Source: Leptospira sp. WS39.C2
GTDB lineage: Bacteria; Spirochaetota; Leptospiria; Leptospirales; Leptospiraceae
Direction: 5' to 3'
Length of the DNA: 64,000 nt
Assembly (NCBI RefSeq): GCF_040833965.1
Contig: NZ_CP162142.1
Coordinates: forward strand, 2,381,001 to 2,445,000
Each line of letters begins with the position of its first letter. Position 1 is the stretch's first letter. The notes beneath the pieces were generated by a model that worked only from the letters and a program-made list of their open reading frames with translations, did not search any database and was not told the DNA's origin. Below, in pieces: positions 54,009 to 64,000 of this stretch. A program made the position numbers and the translations under genes.

Positions 54009-54863
54009 ATGAACAAAACAATATTCGCTCTTTCATTCACCCTTCTCACTTGTGCTCTTATTGCACAAGAATCAGGGAATCCACAAGGGACACAGGTTTC
54101 CGCCGCTTCTTCCAAAGACAACCGGGATCTTTATCCGCTTTCTATGTATGATGCAAGGATCCGTTTAAAGAACGTAAGTTTTGTTAGACGACATGCTGAC
54201 ACGGGTAAAGGTGAATTTTTAGACGTACAAGTGGAAATAGAATCCAGAGTTCCAGAAGACCACGAATATTCTATTTTTGTTTTAGCAGGTTTTGAAGGCG
54301 ATCGAGTGAACAAAGACGAAAGAAGACTTGTTCCTTATCCTGCATGGCGTAAAGCTGATCCAGAAAAAGATGAAAGAACATTATACTTCTCTAATATCAT
54401 GCCAACTCCTTTCACAGCCAAAGAAATTTGGGGTGAAGAAACATACGCAAAAAAAAGAGAAGAAATGGAAAAACGCCATTATTCTGGATTCGAAGCTGAA
54501 ATGCCAGAACCTACTTTTACAGAAGTAGTGGATTACCTCTGTAAAAACAATGCAAAGGCTCTCCCCTTCACTCTGTTTGGTGAGACTGGTCCTTCAAAAG
54601 AAAAACAAGTAATTTATAATTATGTAGCTCAAACTGCGGATGAAAAGAAACGCCAGGTGCATGAAACCTTGCCAAAACATACGTATACAATTTACAATAA
54701 TAAATACAAAACAACCATTACAAGCCACCACTACACTCAATACAGACCTAATTTCTTAAGTTTTAACAAAGTAGCGGTTCTTGTGTTTGATACAAAAAAA
54801 CAAACCAACAGTTTGTTATTCCGTAAGTTCATTGATATCTCTGATTTAAAGATTACCTACTAA
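54009..54863 (+). CDS. Hypothetical secreted protein
   Basis: 284 residues. Signal peptide NKTIFALSFTLLTCALIAQ. The mature part starts acidic, then a beta-rich domain (IRLKNVSFVRRHADTGKGEFLDVQVEIESRVPEDHEYSIFVLAGF) and a Tyr/His-rich C-terminal half. The family is not recognised; it looks like a conserved leptospiral periplasmic or surface protein. No cysteine at the cleavage site, so not a lipoprotein. Confidence 0.75.
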   Translation: MNKTIFALSFTLLTCALIAQESGNPQGTQVSAASSKDNRDLYPLSMYDARIRLKNVSFVRRHADTGKGEFLDVQVEIESRVPEDHEYSIFVLAGFEGDRVNKDERRLVPYPAWRKADPEKDERTLYFSNIMPTPFTAKEIWGEETYAKKREEMEKRHYSGFEAEMPEPTFTEVVDYLCKNNAKALPFTLFGETGPSKEKQVIYNYVAQTADEKKRQVHETLPKHTYTIYNNKYKTTITSHHYTQYRPNFLSFNKVAVLVFDTKKQTNSLLFRKFIDISDLKITY

Positions 54864-55348
54864 CAAGTTTCAATTTGTTCCCATCCTCCAAGGCCGTCAC
54901 TGGTCTTGGTCGGGTAACCCATCTTCTTCTCAACTTCCGTTTCGGTTCCAAATCTTTAAAAATTCCAAACCCAATTGGATTTGGGTTGATTCCATTTCGA
55001 ATGAAGAAACACAAACCACAAAGTAATTTGCATCTGCTTTTTTGAATTGGATTAGTGGTCGGTGCCTTCTGGGCGGATGGGTGGAAACTGTTCGGATGCC
55101 CGAAGTCGCCACTCATCTTCTGGGTGGTTCAGGTGTAACCATCCGTTTGCGAAATCCCATCGACCGTCCAAATCCAAAAAATCCCAGAAAATTGCCTGGT
55201 TCATGTATTTGTAGGTATCAAGTAAATCGAGGAGGTCCCTGCGTTTGCGAGGAGAATTGTCCATTCTATTCCAGTTTCGGTAAACTATGGCCCAGGTCGA
55301 CGTTTTTTATGGACAAAACCAGGTCTTTCTGCCGAAAATGAAACAGAC
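54864..55348. other. 485-bp intergenic region, possibly with a decayed minus-strand gene
   Basis: No ORF here is convincing. The best is a 70-codon minus-strand frame (55264 to 55052, beginning [20 protein letters not shown] and ending PIRPEGTDH), without a Shine-Dalgarno; a second minus-strand reading continues in another frame (FVVCVSSFEMESTQIQLGLEF, within 54930-55112). Together they could be remains of one gene. Nothing else is seen. Confidence 0.4.
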
Positions 55349-56182
55349 ATGGCAATCACGAAGGAAAAAAAAGCTGACTTCAATGACAAATTGGTAGATT
55401 TCAAAAACTACCTGGAAGAGTTAAAAAAAGAAGCCAATATTTTCAAAGTACAAGCCAAAAAAAGTAAGGACATGGAACCTTATTTTAATATTTCCCTTGC
55501 TATCAATTCCATTAAAACCATTAACACCTGTATTGTGATCAATGAACTTTCAACGGCCATCCTTGAGATCAATAATAACAACTACTTAGAGACTGCACGA
55601 AAAGAGATTTATAACTGTATTTCCTACATTGAAAAAACAGTTGGGAATAACGTTGATGGATCCCTTTCCGAAAACAAAGAACAACTTGCCAAAATTGAAA
55701 GGTTCACTCCGACACAAAGATTAAACCTCATCAAAGGTTTACTCCAAGCGATGAAAAAAACCATCACAGCTTTTGGTACAAACTCGAAGTGGAAATGGTC
55801 ATGGCCCGATATCCATTTTCGCGTAGCGGCATGTACTAAAAACAGCGTAGCGGCATGTACTAAAAACATATTCGATTTCATTGCGTATGAAAAAGAACAA
55901 GATTTAGAAAATCCTTATTATTATATCCGAAAAGAACACTTTAACCTCATCATCGAACTTGCCAACCAAGCCGCACAGGACTACCGTTCCAAATTTGAAA
56001 TGTCAACACAAGATTCCACAGATTTGAAACATTCCGTGGAAATGTTGGAGATGAACCGTAAAATATTCCAAATTACAGGCGAAAATGAAGATTTGGAAAA
56101 AACTAAAACACTCATTGAGTCCTTCCAACAAAAGATCGCCGACCTCGAATCCGACGATAAAAAGAAAAAAAAGAAACAATAA
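55349..56182 (+). CDS. Hypothetical helical protein with internal 24-bp duplication
   Basis: 277 residues, alpha-helical, with a charged N terminus and a lysine-rich C terminus ([10 protein letters not shown]). In the middle, 24 bases (55821-55844) are repeated exactly (55845-55868), giving [16 protein letters not shown]; the duplication stays in frame. No catalytic motif. Possibly a conserved leptospiral cytosolic protein. Confidence 0.72.
   Translation: MAITKEKKADFNDKLVDFKNYLEELKKEANIFKVQAKKSKDMEPYFNISLAINSIKTINTCIVINELSTAILEINNNNYLETARKEIYNCISYIEKTVGNNVDGSLSENKEQLAKIERFTPTQRLNLIKGLLQAMKKTITAFGTNSKWKWSWPDIHFRVAACTKNSVAACTKNIFDFIAYEKEQDLENPYYYIRKEHFNLIIELANQAAQDYRSKFEMSTQDSTDLKHSVEMLEMNRKIFQITGENEDLEKTKTLIESFQQKIADLESDDKKKKKKQ
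55821..55868 (+). repeat. Perfect 2 x 24-bp tandem duplication
   Basis: Two identical copies of a 24-base unit starting GCGTAGCGGC and ending CTAAAAACA, inside a coding region; each adds eight codons. Confidence 0.9.
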
Positions 56183-56254
56183 TCGACTATTTTGCCTAGA
56201 ATATCCAGTCTAGTTTATAGAAAGGTTAAACGTTTCAAAAGGAGATTTCGAAAT

Positions 56255-56566
56255 ATGGCACTTACAGAAATCAATGACGCCAATTTCAAAGCAGAAACTG
56301 CAAATGGCGTGGTTTTAGTAGATTGTTGGGCAGAATGGTGTGGACCATGTAGAATGGTGGCTCCTGTTCTTGACGAACTTTCGCAAGAAATGGCGGATAT
56401 CAAAATTACAAAACTAAATGTTGATTTCAACCAAAAGACAGCGCAAGAGTTGGGAATCCAATCGATCCCTACCCTTCTACTCTATAAAGATGGAGTTTTA
56501 GTAGACAAAGCAATTGGTGCTTTACCAAAACCGCAAATTAAAAAATTTATAGAAAATCACAAGTAG
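56255..56566 (+). CDS. trxA: Thioredoxin
   Basis: 103 residues with the active site WAEWCGPCRMVAPVLDEL, the cis-proline region IQSIPTLLLYKDG and the expected total length. ATG 56255 (AAAGGAG upstream) is the start; an open frame to 56192 is not thioredoxin-like. General disulfide reductant of the cytosol. Confidence 0.95.
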   Translation: MALTEINDANFKAETANGVVLVDCWAEWCGPCRMVAPVLDELSQEMADIKITKLNVDFNQKTAQELGIQSIPTLLLYKDGVLVDKAIGALPKPQIKKFIENHK

Positions 56567-56584
56567 GAAATAAATTATCCCCTA

Positions 56585-58738
56585 ATGGTCAGTTCCGAAC
56601 CTAATGGTTTTACAGCACTCCCTAGAGGGGGATATTTAGTCGATACATCAGAAGGTTACATCCAATTTGGATCCCCTCCTGAGACAATTAAAGACACCAT
56701 GGGGCTTGAAAAAAAGACTCCTTTGGTGTTTGTTCTCCCCAATAAATTCTTCCATGTAGAAAAAGGCATCTCCATTGCCGAATTAGAATTCCCCATTTAT
56801 TTTAATTTTTTCTTTCGTGGTGGTAAAAAAACTTTTATCGTATGTTCTGCGGAACAAAAAGAACAGCTAACTATTGTTCTCGGGGAATCTCTTATGGGAC
56901 CTCAGGAAGTAAATTTATCTTCTGAGTTCATCGATGGGGCAGACAGTTTTGGTTTCCCAGACATCAAAGCAGAAATGGCATACTTTCGTAGTTATAAAAC
57001 TATGGAAGAAGTAGTTGAGTTTGTTTTATTTGATGAATCCCACAAAGCAAAGTTTGGTGGTATCACTATCGAACAATTGCCTTCGAATGAATTCCTTATT
57101 GTTGATGGTGAGAAAAAAATCAAAATCCCAGGGGAAGTTGATTTCCATGTCAAATATGATATTGGTAAAAGATTAGAAGAACCATTCCAACCTCCCCTCA
57201 TCGGAATCACATGCCTTGGACCATCCCATGGTTTTGATCCCTCAGACAACACTTCTGGATTTATCATTTGGCTGAATGGCCAAGGGATCATGGTGGACCC
57301 ACCTGTAAACTCTACTGAATGGTTACGGGAATCCAATGTAAATCCTAAGTTCATCAACTCCATCATTCTCACCCACTGCCACGCAGACCATGATGCTGGA
57401 ACCTTCCAAAAAATCTTAGAAGAATCCAAAATCACCATTTATGCAACTGCAACCGTAATGGAATCTTTTCTCAAAAAATACTGCAGTCTAACAAAAATTC
57501 CACGGAAAGAAATCACAGACTTATTTGATTTTATCCCAGTCGTCATTGGTAGACCCACCATCATCAATGGTGGTGAATTTTATTTTCACTATGCCATTCA
57601 TTCTATCCCTTCCGTTGGATTTGAATTTTTTTTCCAAGACCAATCCTTTTATTATACTTCGGACCATTTGAATGACCCTGATGCCTTCGAAGATATGTAC
57701 AAAAAAGGTGTTTTACCAGAAACAAGGTATCAGTTCCTAAAAGACTTTCCTTGGGATCGAAAAATCATTTACCACGAAGCGGGAGTTCCACCCCTACATA
57801 CAAAAATTAGTTATTTGGCCTCCCTTCCGGAAGAAGTCCAAAAACGAATCACTGTTTACCATATCGCAGCAAAGGATATGCCAGAAGGTAACCACCTAAC
57901 TCTCGCTAAGTTTGGTATTGAAAATACTTTGTATCCGGAGATCACTCCACCCAAACACCAAGAAGCTTTCCAACTTTTGGAAATTTTATCACAAATTGAT
58001 ATCTTCTCTGGATTCCCCATTGAAAAGGCAAAAGAGTTCTTACAAATCGTAAAAGAAGAACGATTCCGTCGCGGAGAACAAATCATCAAAAAAGGAACCC
58101 ATGGGGACAGATTCTTTATCATTGCCTCTGGGAATGTTCGATTTGAAGGACTATCCAGCGACCACTCCGCCGTAAAACGATACGGAACCTATGAGTATTT
58201 TGGGGAAGCATCTCTTATCCTCGACACTGTGCGCCAAGCGGATGTGTATGCGGAAACCGATGTCCTTGCGCTCACAATCGAAAAAACACGTTTTTTCCAG
58301 TTCATCCGTGGGTCCAAACTCCACGAAAACTTAATCAAACTGAATAGCATCCGAGAGACCAATACTTGGAAAACCCTCACAGAATCCCAAACATTCCGTG
58401 GGCTCACCAGTTACCAAGTCACCCAACTAGAACTCATTTTGAAGCTCGAAACGGTCAAAAAAGAGGCTGTACTCATTGAAGAAAGCCAAACTTTCCAAAA
58501 TGCCTACATTGTTCGGTCTGGAACGGTTGTTGTGATGCAAAACCACAAAACCATCCGGGAACTCGGTGCTGGTGATTTTGTGGGTGAGATTTACTCCCTC
58601 ACCAAAGGCCTACCTTCACATTTCAGTTTCATCGCATGGCCAGGGACAGAACTCTACGTGCTTTCCCAAGAAGACGCCATCCAGTACATCAAGAAAAATC
58701 CTGGTGTCTATATGAAGCTGAACACTGTTTATAATTGA
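56585..58738 (+). CDS. Metallo-beta-lactamase-fold protein with two cyclic nucleotide-binding domains
   Basis: 717 residues. Residues ~195-460 are an MBL hydrolase with ILTHCHADHDAGTF (zinc ligands), YYTSDHLNDPD and IYHEAG. C-terminal cNMP-binding domains lie at ~475-580 (RRGEQIIKKGTHGDRFFIIASGNVRFEG...YFGEASLI) and ~605-710 (AYIVRSGTVVVMQNHKTIRELGAGDFVGEIYSLT). The N-terminal 190 residues are unrecognised. A hydrolase gated by a cyclic nucleotide is the natural reading; the substrate is unknown. Confidence 0.87.
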   Translation: MVSSEPNGFTALPRGGYLVDTSEGYIQFGSPPETIKDTMGLEKKTPLVFVLPNKFFHVEKGISIAELEFPIYFNFFFRGGKKTFIVCSAEQKEQLTIVLGESLMGPQEVNLSSEFIDGADSFGFPDIKAEMAYFRSYKTMEEVVEFVLFDESHKAKFGGITIEQLPSNEFLIVDGEKKIKIPGEVDFHVKYDIGKRLEEPFQPPLIGITCLGPSHGFDPSDNTSGFIIWLNGQGIMVDPPVNSTEWLRESNVNPKFINSIILTHCHADHDAGTFQKILEESKITIYATATVMESFLKKYCSLTKIPRKEITDLFDFIPVVIGRPTIINGGEFYFHYAIHSIPSVGFEFFFQDQSFYYTSDHLNDPDAFEDMYKKGVLPETRYQFLKDFPWDRKIIYHEAGVPPLHTKISYLASLPEEVQKRITVYHIAAKDMPEGNHLTLAKFGIENTLYPEITPPKHQEAFQLLEILSQIDIFSGFPIEKAKEFLQIVKEERFRRGEQIIKKGTHGDRFFIIASGNVRFEGLSSDHSAVKRYGTYEYFGEASLILDTVRQADVYAETDVLALTIEKTRFFQFIRGSKLHENLIKLNSIRETNTWKTLTESQTFRGLTSYQVTQLELILKLETVKKEAVLIEESQTFQNAYIVRSGTVVVMQNHKTIRELGAGDFVGEIYSLTKGLPSHFSFIAWPGTELYVLSQEDAIQYIKKNPGVYMKLNTVYN

Positions 58739-58789
58739 CCTCATTTCGCCATTTCTGTAACATTTCCATATCAAGGAGTCACAAATTTT

Positions 58790-59920
58790 ATGGAGCGTAT
58801 CCTCCCCTTTACTGAAGAACACCACCAATTCCGCGAGATGGCTCGGAAATTTTTTGAAACAGAAGTAAAACCACACCACGAAGAATGGGAAAAAAACCAT
58901 ATCGTACCGAAAGAAGTTTGGAGAAAGGCCGGCGAAAACGGACTGCTCTGCCCCGATGTTCCGATGGAATATGGTGGGTCAGGTGCGGACTTTCTTTACA
59001 ATATCATCATTATCGAAGAATCCTCACGAGTTGGAAATAGTGGATTTTTTATCTCCCTACATAATGATGTGATCGCACCGTACATTTCGACCTATGCGAA
59101 CGACGAACAAAAAAAACGTTGGTTGCCAAAATGTGCAACAGGAGAATCCATCTTAGCTGTTGCGATGACAGAACCTGGTGCAGGTTCCGATTTAAAATCA
59201 CTCCGAACAAGTGCAGTGGATAAGGGTGATCACTTTGTAGTCAACGGACAAAAAACCTTTATCTCTAACGGGCAATTGGCGGACCTCATCATCACTGCTG
59301 TGAAACATGATAACGGAACCATTTCCCTAGTCATGATCGAAGAAGGGATGAAAGGTTTCGAACGTGGAAGAAACTTAGAAAAAATTGGACTCAAAGCACA
59401 AGATACATCTGAGTTGTATTTCAACGATGTGATTGTACCAAAAACAAACGTCATTGGAAAACAAGGGCAAGGTTTTCGTTACCTAATGCAAAAATTGGCA
59501 CAAGAACGTTTGGTTCTAGCAGTTGCCGCTGTGGAAGCAACAAGACTTGTACAAACCATCACACTCCAGTACATCAAAGAACGAAAAGCATTTGGCCAAA
59601 AGATTGGTTCCTTCCAAAACACCAAATTCAAAATGGCAGAGATGGCAACGGAATTAGAAATGGCCCAAGTATTCTGTGACAAAGTGGTCATGGAACACAT
59701 GAAAGGTGAAAACACAACAGCCGAAGCTTCTATGTGCAAGTGGTATGCAACTGAAATGCAAAAACGCCATACTGATGAATGCCTACAATTCTTTGGTGGT
59801 TATGGTTATATGATGGAGTATCCGATTGCAAGAGCTTACCTCGATGCAAGGATCCAAACCATCTATGCAGGAACCACTGAGATCATGAAAGAGATCATTG
59901 GAAGAAGTTTAGGTTTGTAG
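58790..59920 (+). CDS. Acyl-CoA dehydrogenase
   Basis: 376 residues of the FAD-dependent family. VAMTEPGAGSDLKSLRTSAV (flavin region), GQKTFISNGQLADLII, ERLVLAVAAVEATR, RKAFGQKIGSFQNTKFKMAEMATELE and the catalytic base region QFFGGYGYMMEYPIARAYLDARIQTIYAGTTEIMKEII. Beta-oxidation enzyme of medium/long or branched acyl-CoAs. Confidence 0.95.
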   Translation: MERILPFTEEHHQFREMARKFFETEVKPHHEEWEKNHIVPKEVWRKAGENGLLCPDVPMEYGGSGADFLYNIIIIEESSRVGNSGFFISLHNDVIAPYISTYANDEQKKRWLPKCATGESILAVAMTEPGAGSDLKSLRTSAVDKGDHFVVNGQKTFISNGQLADLIITAVKHDNGTISLVMIEEGMKGFERGRNLEKIGLKAQDTSELYFNDVIVPKTNVIGKQGQGFRYLMQKLAQERLVLAVAAVEATRLVQTITLQYIKERKAFGQKIGSFQNTKFKMAEMATELEMAQVFCDKVVMEHMKGENTTAEASMCKWYATEMQKRHTDECLQFFGGYGYMMEYPIARAYLDARIQTIYAGTTEIMKEIIGRSLGL

Positions 59921-59979
59921 TTCCTACTTTTCCAAGATTTACCAGTTTCAAATTGAAATCAGGCGAAAGTTTTATAGAG

Positions 59980-60008
59980 AACCCGGTCAAATGACCGGGT
60001 TTTTTGAT
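59980..60008 (+). terminator. Rho-independent terminator after acyl-CoA dehydrogenase
   Basis: AACCCGGTCA-AA-TGACCGGGTT is a perfect 10-bp stem followed by TTTTGATTTTT. Confidence 0.85.
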
Positions 60009-60132
60009 TTTTAGGGTTATCAAACTTTGTAGGAACCATGCAATTACCAAAAACCAGTTGTTACGTCTAATCAAACTTTAAACCAGTAACTGAATTTGGA
60101 ATAAGACCAAACAATCATTTCTTAAAACCTCA

Positions 60133-60399
60133 TTGATAAGAAAACTTGACTTTCGCTTGATCAAACTTGCAATGAAACTTGATACCATTATCCTTACGTT
60201 GGATAAAGATTTTGGAGAATGGGTTTTTTCTCACAAAGAATACTCCAATGGAATTATTCTACTTCGTTACAATTCAAAAGAATTTTATGCTATTTTTCAA
60301 TCTCTGAATTTTATTTTAAAAGAAAGATTCAACGAGTTAGTTGGAAAATTTGTAGTTCTCTCTAAAAATAAACTTAGAATGAGAGATATTCATTTATAG
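60133..60399 (+). pseudogene. Internally deleted DUF5615 PIN-like toxin
   Basis: The product shares DFRLIKL with the toxin at 1306-1668 and then jumps to ILTLDKDFGEWVFSHKEYSNGII, so about 35 residues are missing, including part of the acidic site. The N-terminal ADENV strand is gone and no DUF433 antitoxin precedes it. The C-terminal half (VGKFVVLSKNKLRMRDIHL) is intact. Probably a relic of an earlier TA insertion outside the array. Confidence 0.75.
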
Positions 60400-60460
60400 C
60401 ATACAAATCTGAAACTTAAATCAGTGTTCTTCAACTTAGATTCTATATAAATGATCGTAG

Positions 60461-60494
60461 AAAAGCCCCGAAGTCCCATATTGGCCTTCGGGAT
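60461..60494 (-). terminator. Terminator of thiC
   Basis: On the minus strand CCCGAAG-(12)-CTTCGGG followed by GCTTTT, downstream of the thiC stop. Confidence 0.65.
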
Positions 60495-60541
60495 GAATAG
60501 ATGGATTCACTTAGAATCGGATAACAGTTAAACTATAGAAT

Positions 60542-62125
<1,584 letters not shown>

Positions 62126-62177
62126 TCATTAAACCAAAACCAATGGACTTGGTCACTCAAACAATGGGTCTTTTTCC

Positions 62178-62270
62178 GTTTCCCTTCGCAAGCATTACCA
62201 AGATCAGGTTCAAAAAGGGTATTTCTCAGCCGAATTTTTGGATCACCAAAAACCTTAGGCACCCCTAACG
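62178..62270 (-). promoter_or_regulatory. TPP riboswitch (THI element)
   Basis: On the minus strand: GGGGTGCCTAAGG, then GGCTGAGAAATACCCTTTT, GAACCTGATCTTGGTAATGC and TTGCGAAGGGAAAC, which are the conserved parts of the TPP aptamer in order. It lies ~130 nt upstream of the thiC start and would lower expression when thiamine pyrophosphate is abundant. Confidence 0.93.
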
Positions 62271-62327
62271 GTTATCTCTTATCCAATCAAATTCCTATTT
62301 TTTGACAACCAATTTAAGATGATCGAC

Positions 62328-63378
62328 TTAAGCTTTCTTTCCCGTTTCTTTCGTTTTATTCTTACGAGGAAGATACTTTGCTTTCATTTGGTTGTATTTA
62401 ACTTTGGATAGAATATTTTTTTCCCATTCCTTAGGGAATTCTTCCCCAACTAAAAAACGAAACAAACGATATACAAAGGACATTTGTTTCCAATACACTA
62501 AGTTTTTTGCATCTCTATATAAATTTTTAAACTTAAGGTTTGATAAAAAACTTTTTTTAACAGCCGGGTATTTTTCCATCAATGTTTCAAAGATATACAA
62601 AGTATGGTCTTCTTCAGAATCATATTCGATGATTTTTTCCATGACAATGATTGCAGATCCAATGTCTTTCGATAAAAAGACCCAAAAAAAAGTAGAGTTA
62701 TAATAGTATTCGCAAAACATAATATCATCTGCATTTTGTAATTCTAAAATCACACGGTCATTCCCCGTATACATCGCTTGGTCGATCAGGAGAAATCGGC
62801 TAATAAAATTATCTCCCATCTTTAACATCGTATACAGAATTTCGAAATGTTGTTTGGCTTCTTTTTTTGCCTTTTCTTCTGAGATTTTCTCCGCTTTTGA
62901 TGTTAAAATTCTGTAAATTCACAAATGACCTTGCTGCAATTGCATTGTAGGCAAACGCATACTTTTCTTCGACTCGTTCTCCTGAATAGGATACGATCGC
63001 AAGTTCTACATGTATTGGTTCAATTAAACTAGAGAAACTTGGAATTTCATTAGCGGAATTTTCCTCTTCTTTTCTAATTAAGTAATAAATTGGCATTGCC
63101 AAATCATTATCCAAAAGATTTTGAATGAGAGAAATCATACCTTTCCCATATACTTTTAATTCATTTTCTTTGATGGTCTCTGCATTGAGTTGGAAGGCAA
63201 AATAACTTTGATTCATATCAGGAACACATAACTTCCGCAATGTGGACAATATCTTTGTCGCTTGGTCAGTTAACATCAATTCTCGTTTGTGAGAGTCAAA
63301 TAAACTTTCCAAAAAGATAGGTGTATAAATTTTAAGTTGGTCTAAACGAGAAACACCCGAAAGCCGAAACATTGTCAT
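62328..63378 (-). pseudogene. Hypothetical gene split by a frameshift
   Basis: Two minus-strand frames: 63378 to 62809 (begins MTMFRLSGVSRLDQLKIY) and 62828 to 62328. The second frame reads sensibly upstream of its first ATG (LTSKAEKISEEKAKKEAKQH then FEILYTMLKMGDNF), while the first turns into basic nonsense (LRRKGKKRSQTTF). Removing one base near 62905-62925 would join them into a 349-residue helical protein. Either a true frameshift or a sequencing error. No family recognised. Confidence 0.7.
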
Positions 63379-63584
63379 AATTCCACCTACAACCCCAGTC
63401 GAGTGGGATTGGTCTCAAGATAAGATGGATTCAATATATGTAGAATTATTCTAAATTACAATTGGAATTTTAGTATATAAGTAAAAACGAATTTTCTAAA
63501 ATTCGATTCTATCCAATGTAATTTCTAAAAATTAGAAGTAACTATAAAATGAAACAATCATTCTAGCAGAATCGATTTGTCACA

Positions 63585-63956
63585 TTAGTTCAAAACCCGA
63601 TTTTGTCTGACCATTCTGTTGATGTACACTTGGAGGTCTTGTTTGCCCTTTGAACCCATGGCTGTAAACTGAACACCGTACACTCCCGATTCCTTGGATT
63701 TTTTCCCAATTTGTTTGATCACGCCTTTGGCCATAAAGTCAGCCAAATCCCCAGGCAATGCGACAAGGATTTCGACCGTTTCGTTCATGTCCCATTCATC
63801 AAAATGGTTGGGAGCAAGGATTCCCACCCCACCCAAACTGATATCACTTGCGTGTAAAACATCCAAAAGGGCGGATCCCATCAAATGGATCTCTACAGGC
63901 TCATTTTCTAAGGGTATGACACGGACATATTTCCTTTTTTCTTCAATTGGGGGCAT
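63585..63956 (-). CDS. PilZ-domain protein
   Basis: 123 residues. N-terminal EEKRKYVRVIPLENEPVEIHLMG and DISLGGVGILAP fit the PilZ c-di-GMP-binding pattern (basic switch RKxxR-like segment and D-x-S-x-x-G). The C-terminal strand GVYGVQFTAM completes the barrel. Single-domain PilZ proteins act as c-di-GMP adaptors for motility or envelope processes. Confidence 0.85.
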   Translation of the reverse strand: MPPIEEKRKYVRVIPLENEPVEIHLMGSALLDVLHASDISLGGVGILAPNHFDEWDMNETVEILVALPGDLADFMAKGVIKQIGKKSKESGVYGVQFTAMGSKGKQDLQVYINRMVRQNRVLN

Positions 63957-64000
63957 TTGGGAAATTTGGCATGGAATTCTCTCTTTGTAAACTCGGAAAT

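Noticed and set aside
55042..55341. Plus-strand 99-codon ORF
   Set aside because: Unusual composition, no start signal, overlaps a better minus-strand frame; neither is convincing.

Overview
The window reads as a Leptospira chromosome, most likely a saprophytic or otherwise environmental lineage. The housekeeping genes (ileS, murJ, lipB, panD, thiC, speD), the spirochaete-style lipoproteins, the abundance of chemotaxis, STAS, PilZ and cyclic-nucleotide proteins, and the AT-rich composition all fit. The species is inferred from general resemblance, not from a search.

Positions 1 to about 23,260 form a dense cassette array. Twenty-one imperfect palindromic repeats of 156-173 bp separate units of 0-3 small genes, and all genes lie on the + strand. 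The repeats start with YRYATAAC and end with GTTATRYG, and their internal stems covary. Each cassette's first ~15 bases are complementary to the bases just before its own 3' repeat, not to its neighbour's. That is the signature of integron gene cassettes with attC sites. The window opens inside a cassette, so the array continues to the left, where an integrase and attI would be expected; neither is visible here. Cargo: seven type II toxin-antitoxin (TA) pairs (HigBA x2, DUF433/PIN, VapBC, two other PIN pairs, RelE/XRE), a putative AbiEii nucleotidyltransferase carrying a WYL-like domain, a putative AbiC-type abortive infection protein, a HEPN-motif protein, a DUF2971 protein, lipoproteins, an SH3 protein, a beta-barrel candidate and two related cassettes without genes. 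Two almost identical IS481-like elements sit inside the array at the same position of the same cassette type. A decayed third copy marks the right edge.

From about 24.5 kb the sequence is ordinary chromosome. It holds: an ankyrin/TonB-C lipoprotein; an ArsR-SRPBCC module next to a SugE/Gdx-type exporter; MepB; a thioesterase; RsuA; an ABC exporter; an MCP-like cytosolic protein with two associated small proteins; an SDR; an ArnT-like/GT2 glycosylation operon with TGACnnGTCA palindromes; STAS; a GH13 glucosidase; SpeD; SCO; a membrane MCP; a large hypothetical; an LRR lipoprotein; IleS; a murJ-STAS-sensor operon; LipB; a Panacea-like protein and PanD; thioredoxin; a metallo-beta-lactamase/cNMP fusion; acyl-CoA dehydrogenase; ThiC with a TPP riboswitch; a frameshifted hypothetical; and a PilZ protein. 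A deleted copy of an array toxin (DUF5615) lies alone at 60.1 kb.

The most interesting parts are the integron-like array itself, its TA cassettes whose promoters lie so close to the start codon that their mRNAs would be leaderless, mosaic and broken attC sites left by IS-driven rearrangement, and paired TCCR-loop hairpins at both ends of two TA cassettes.
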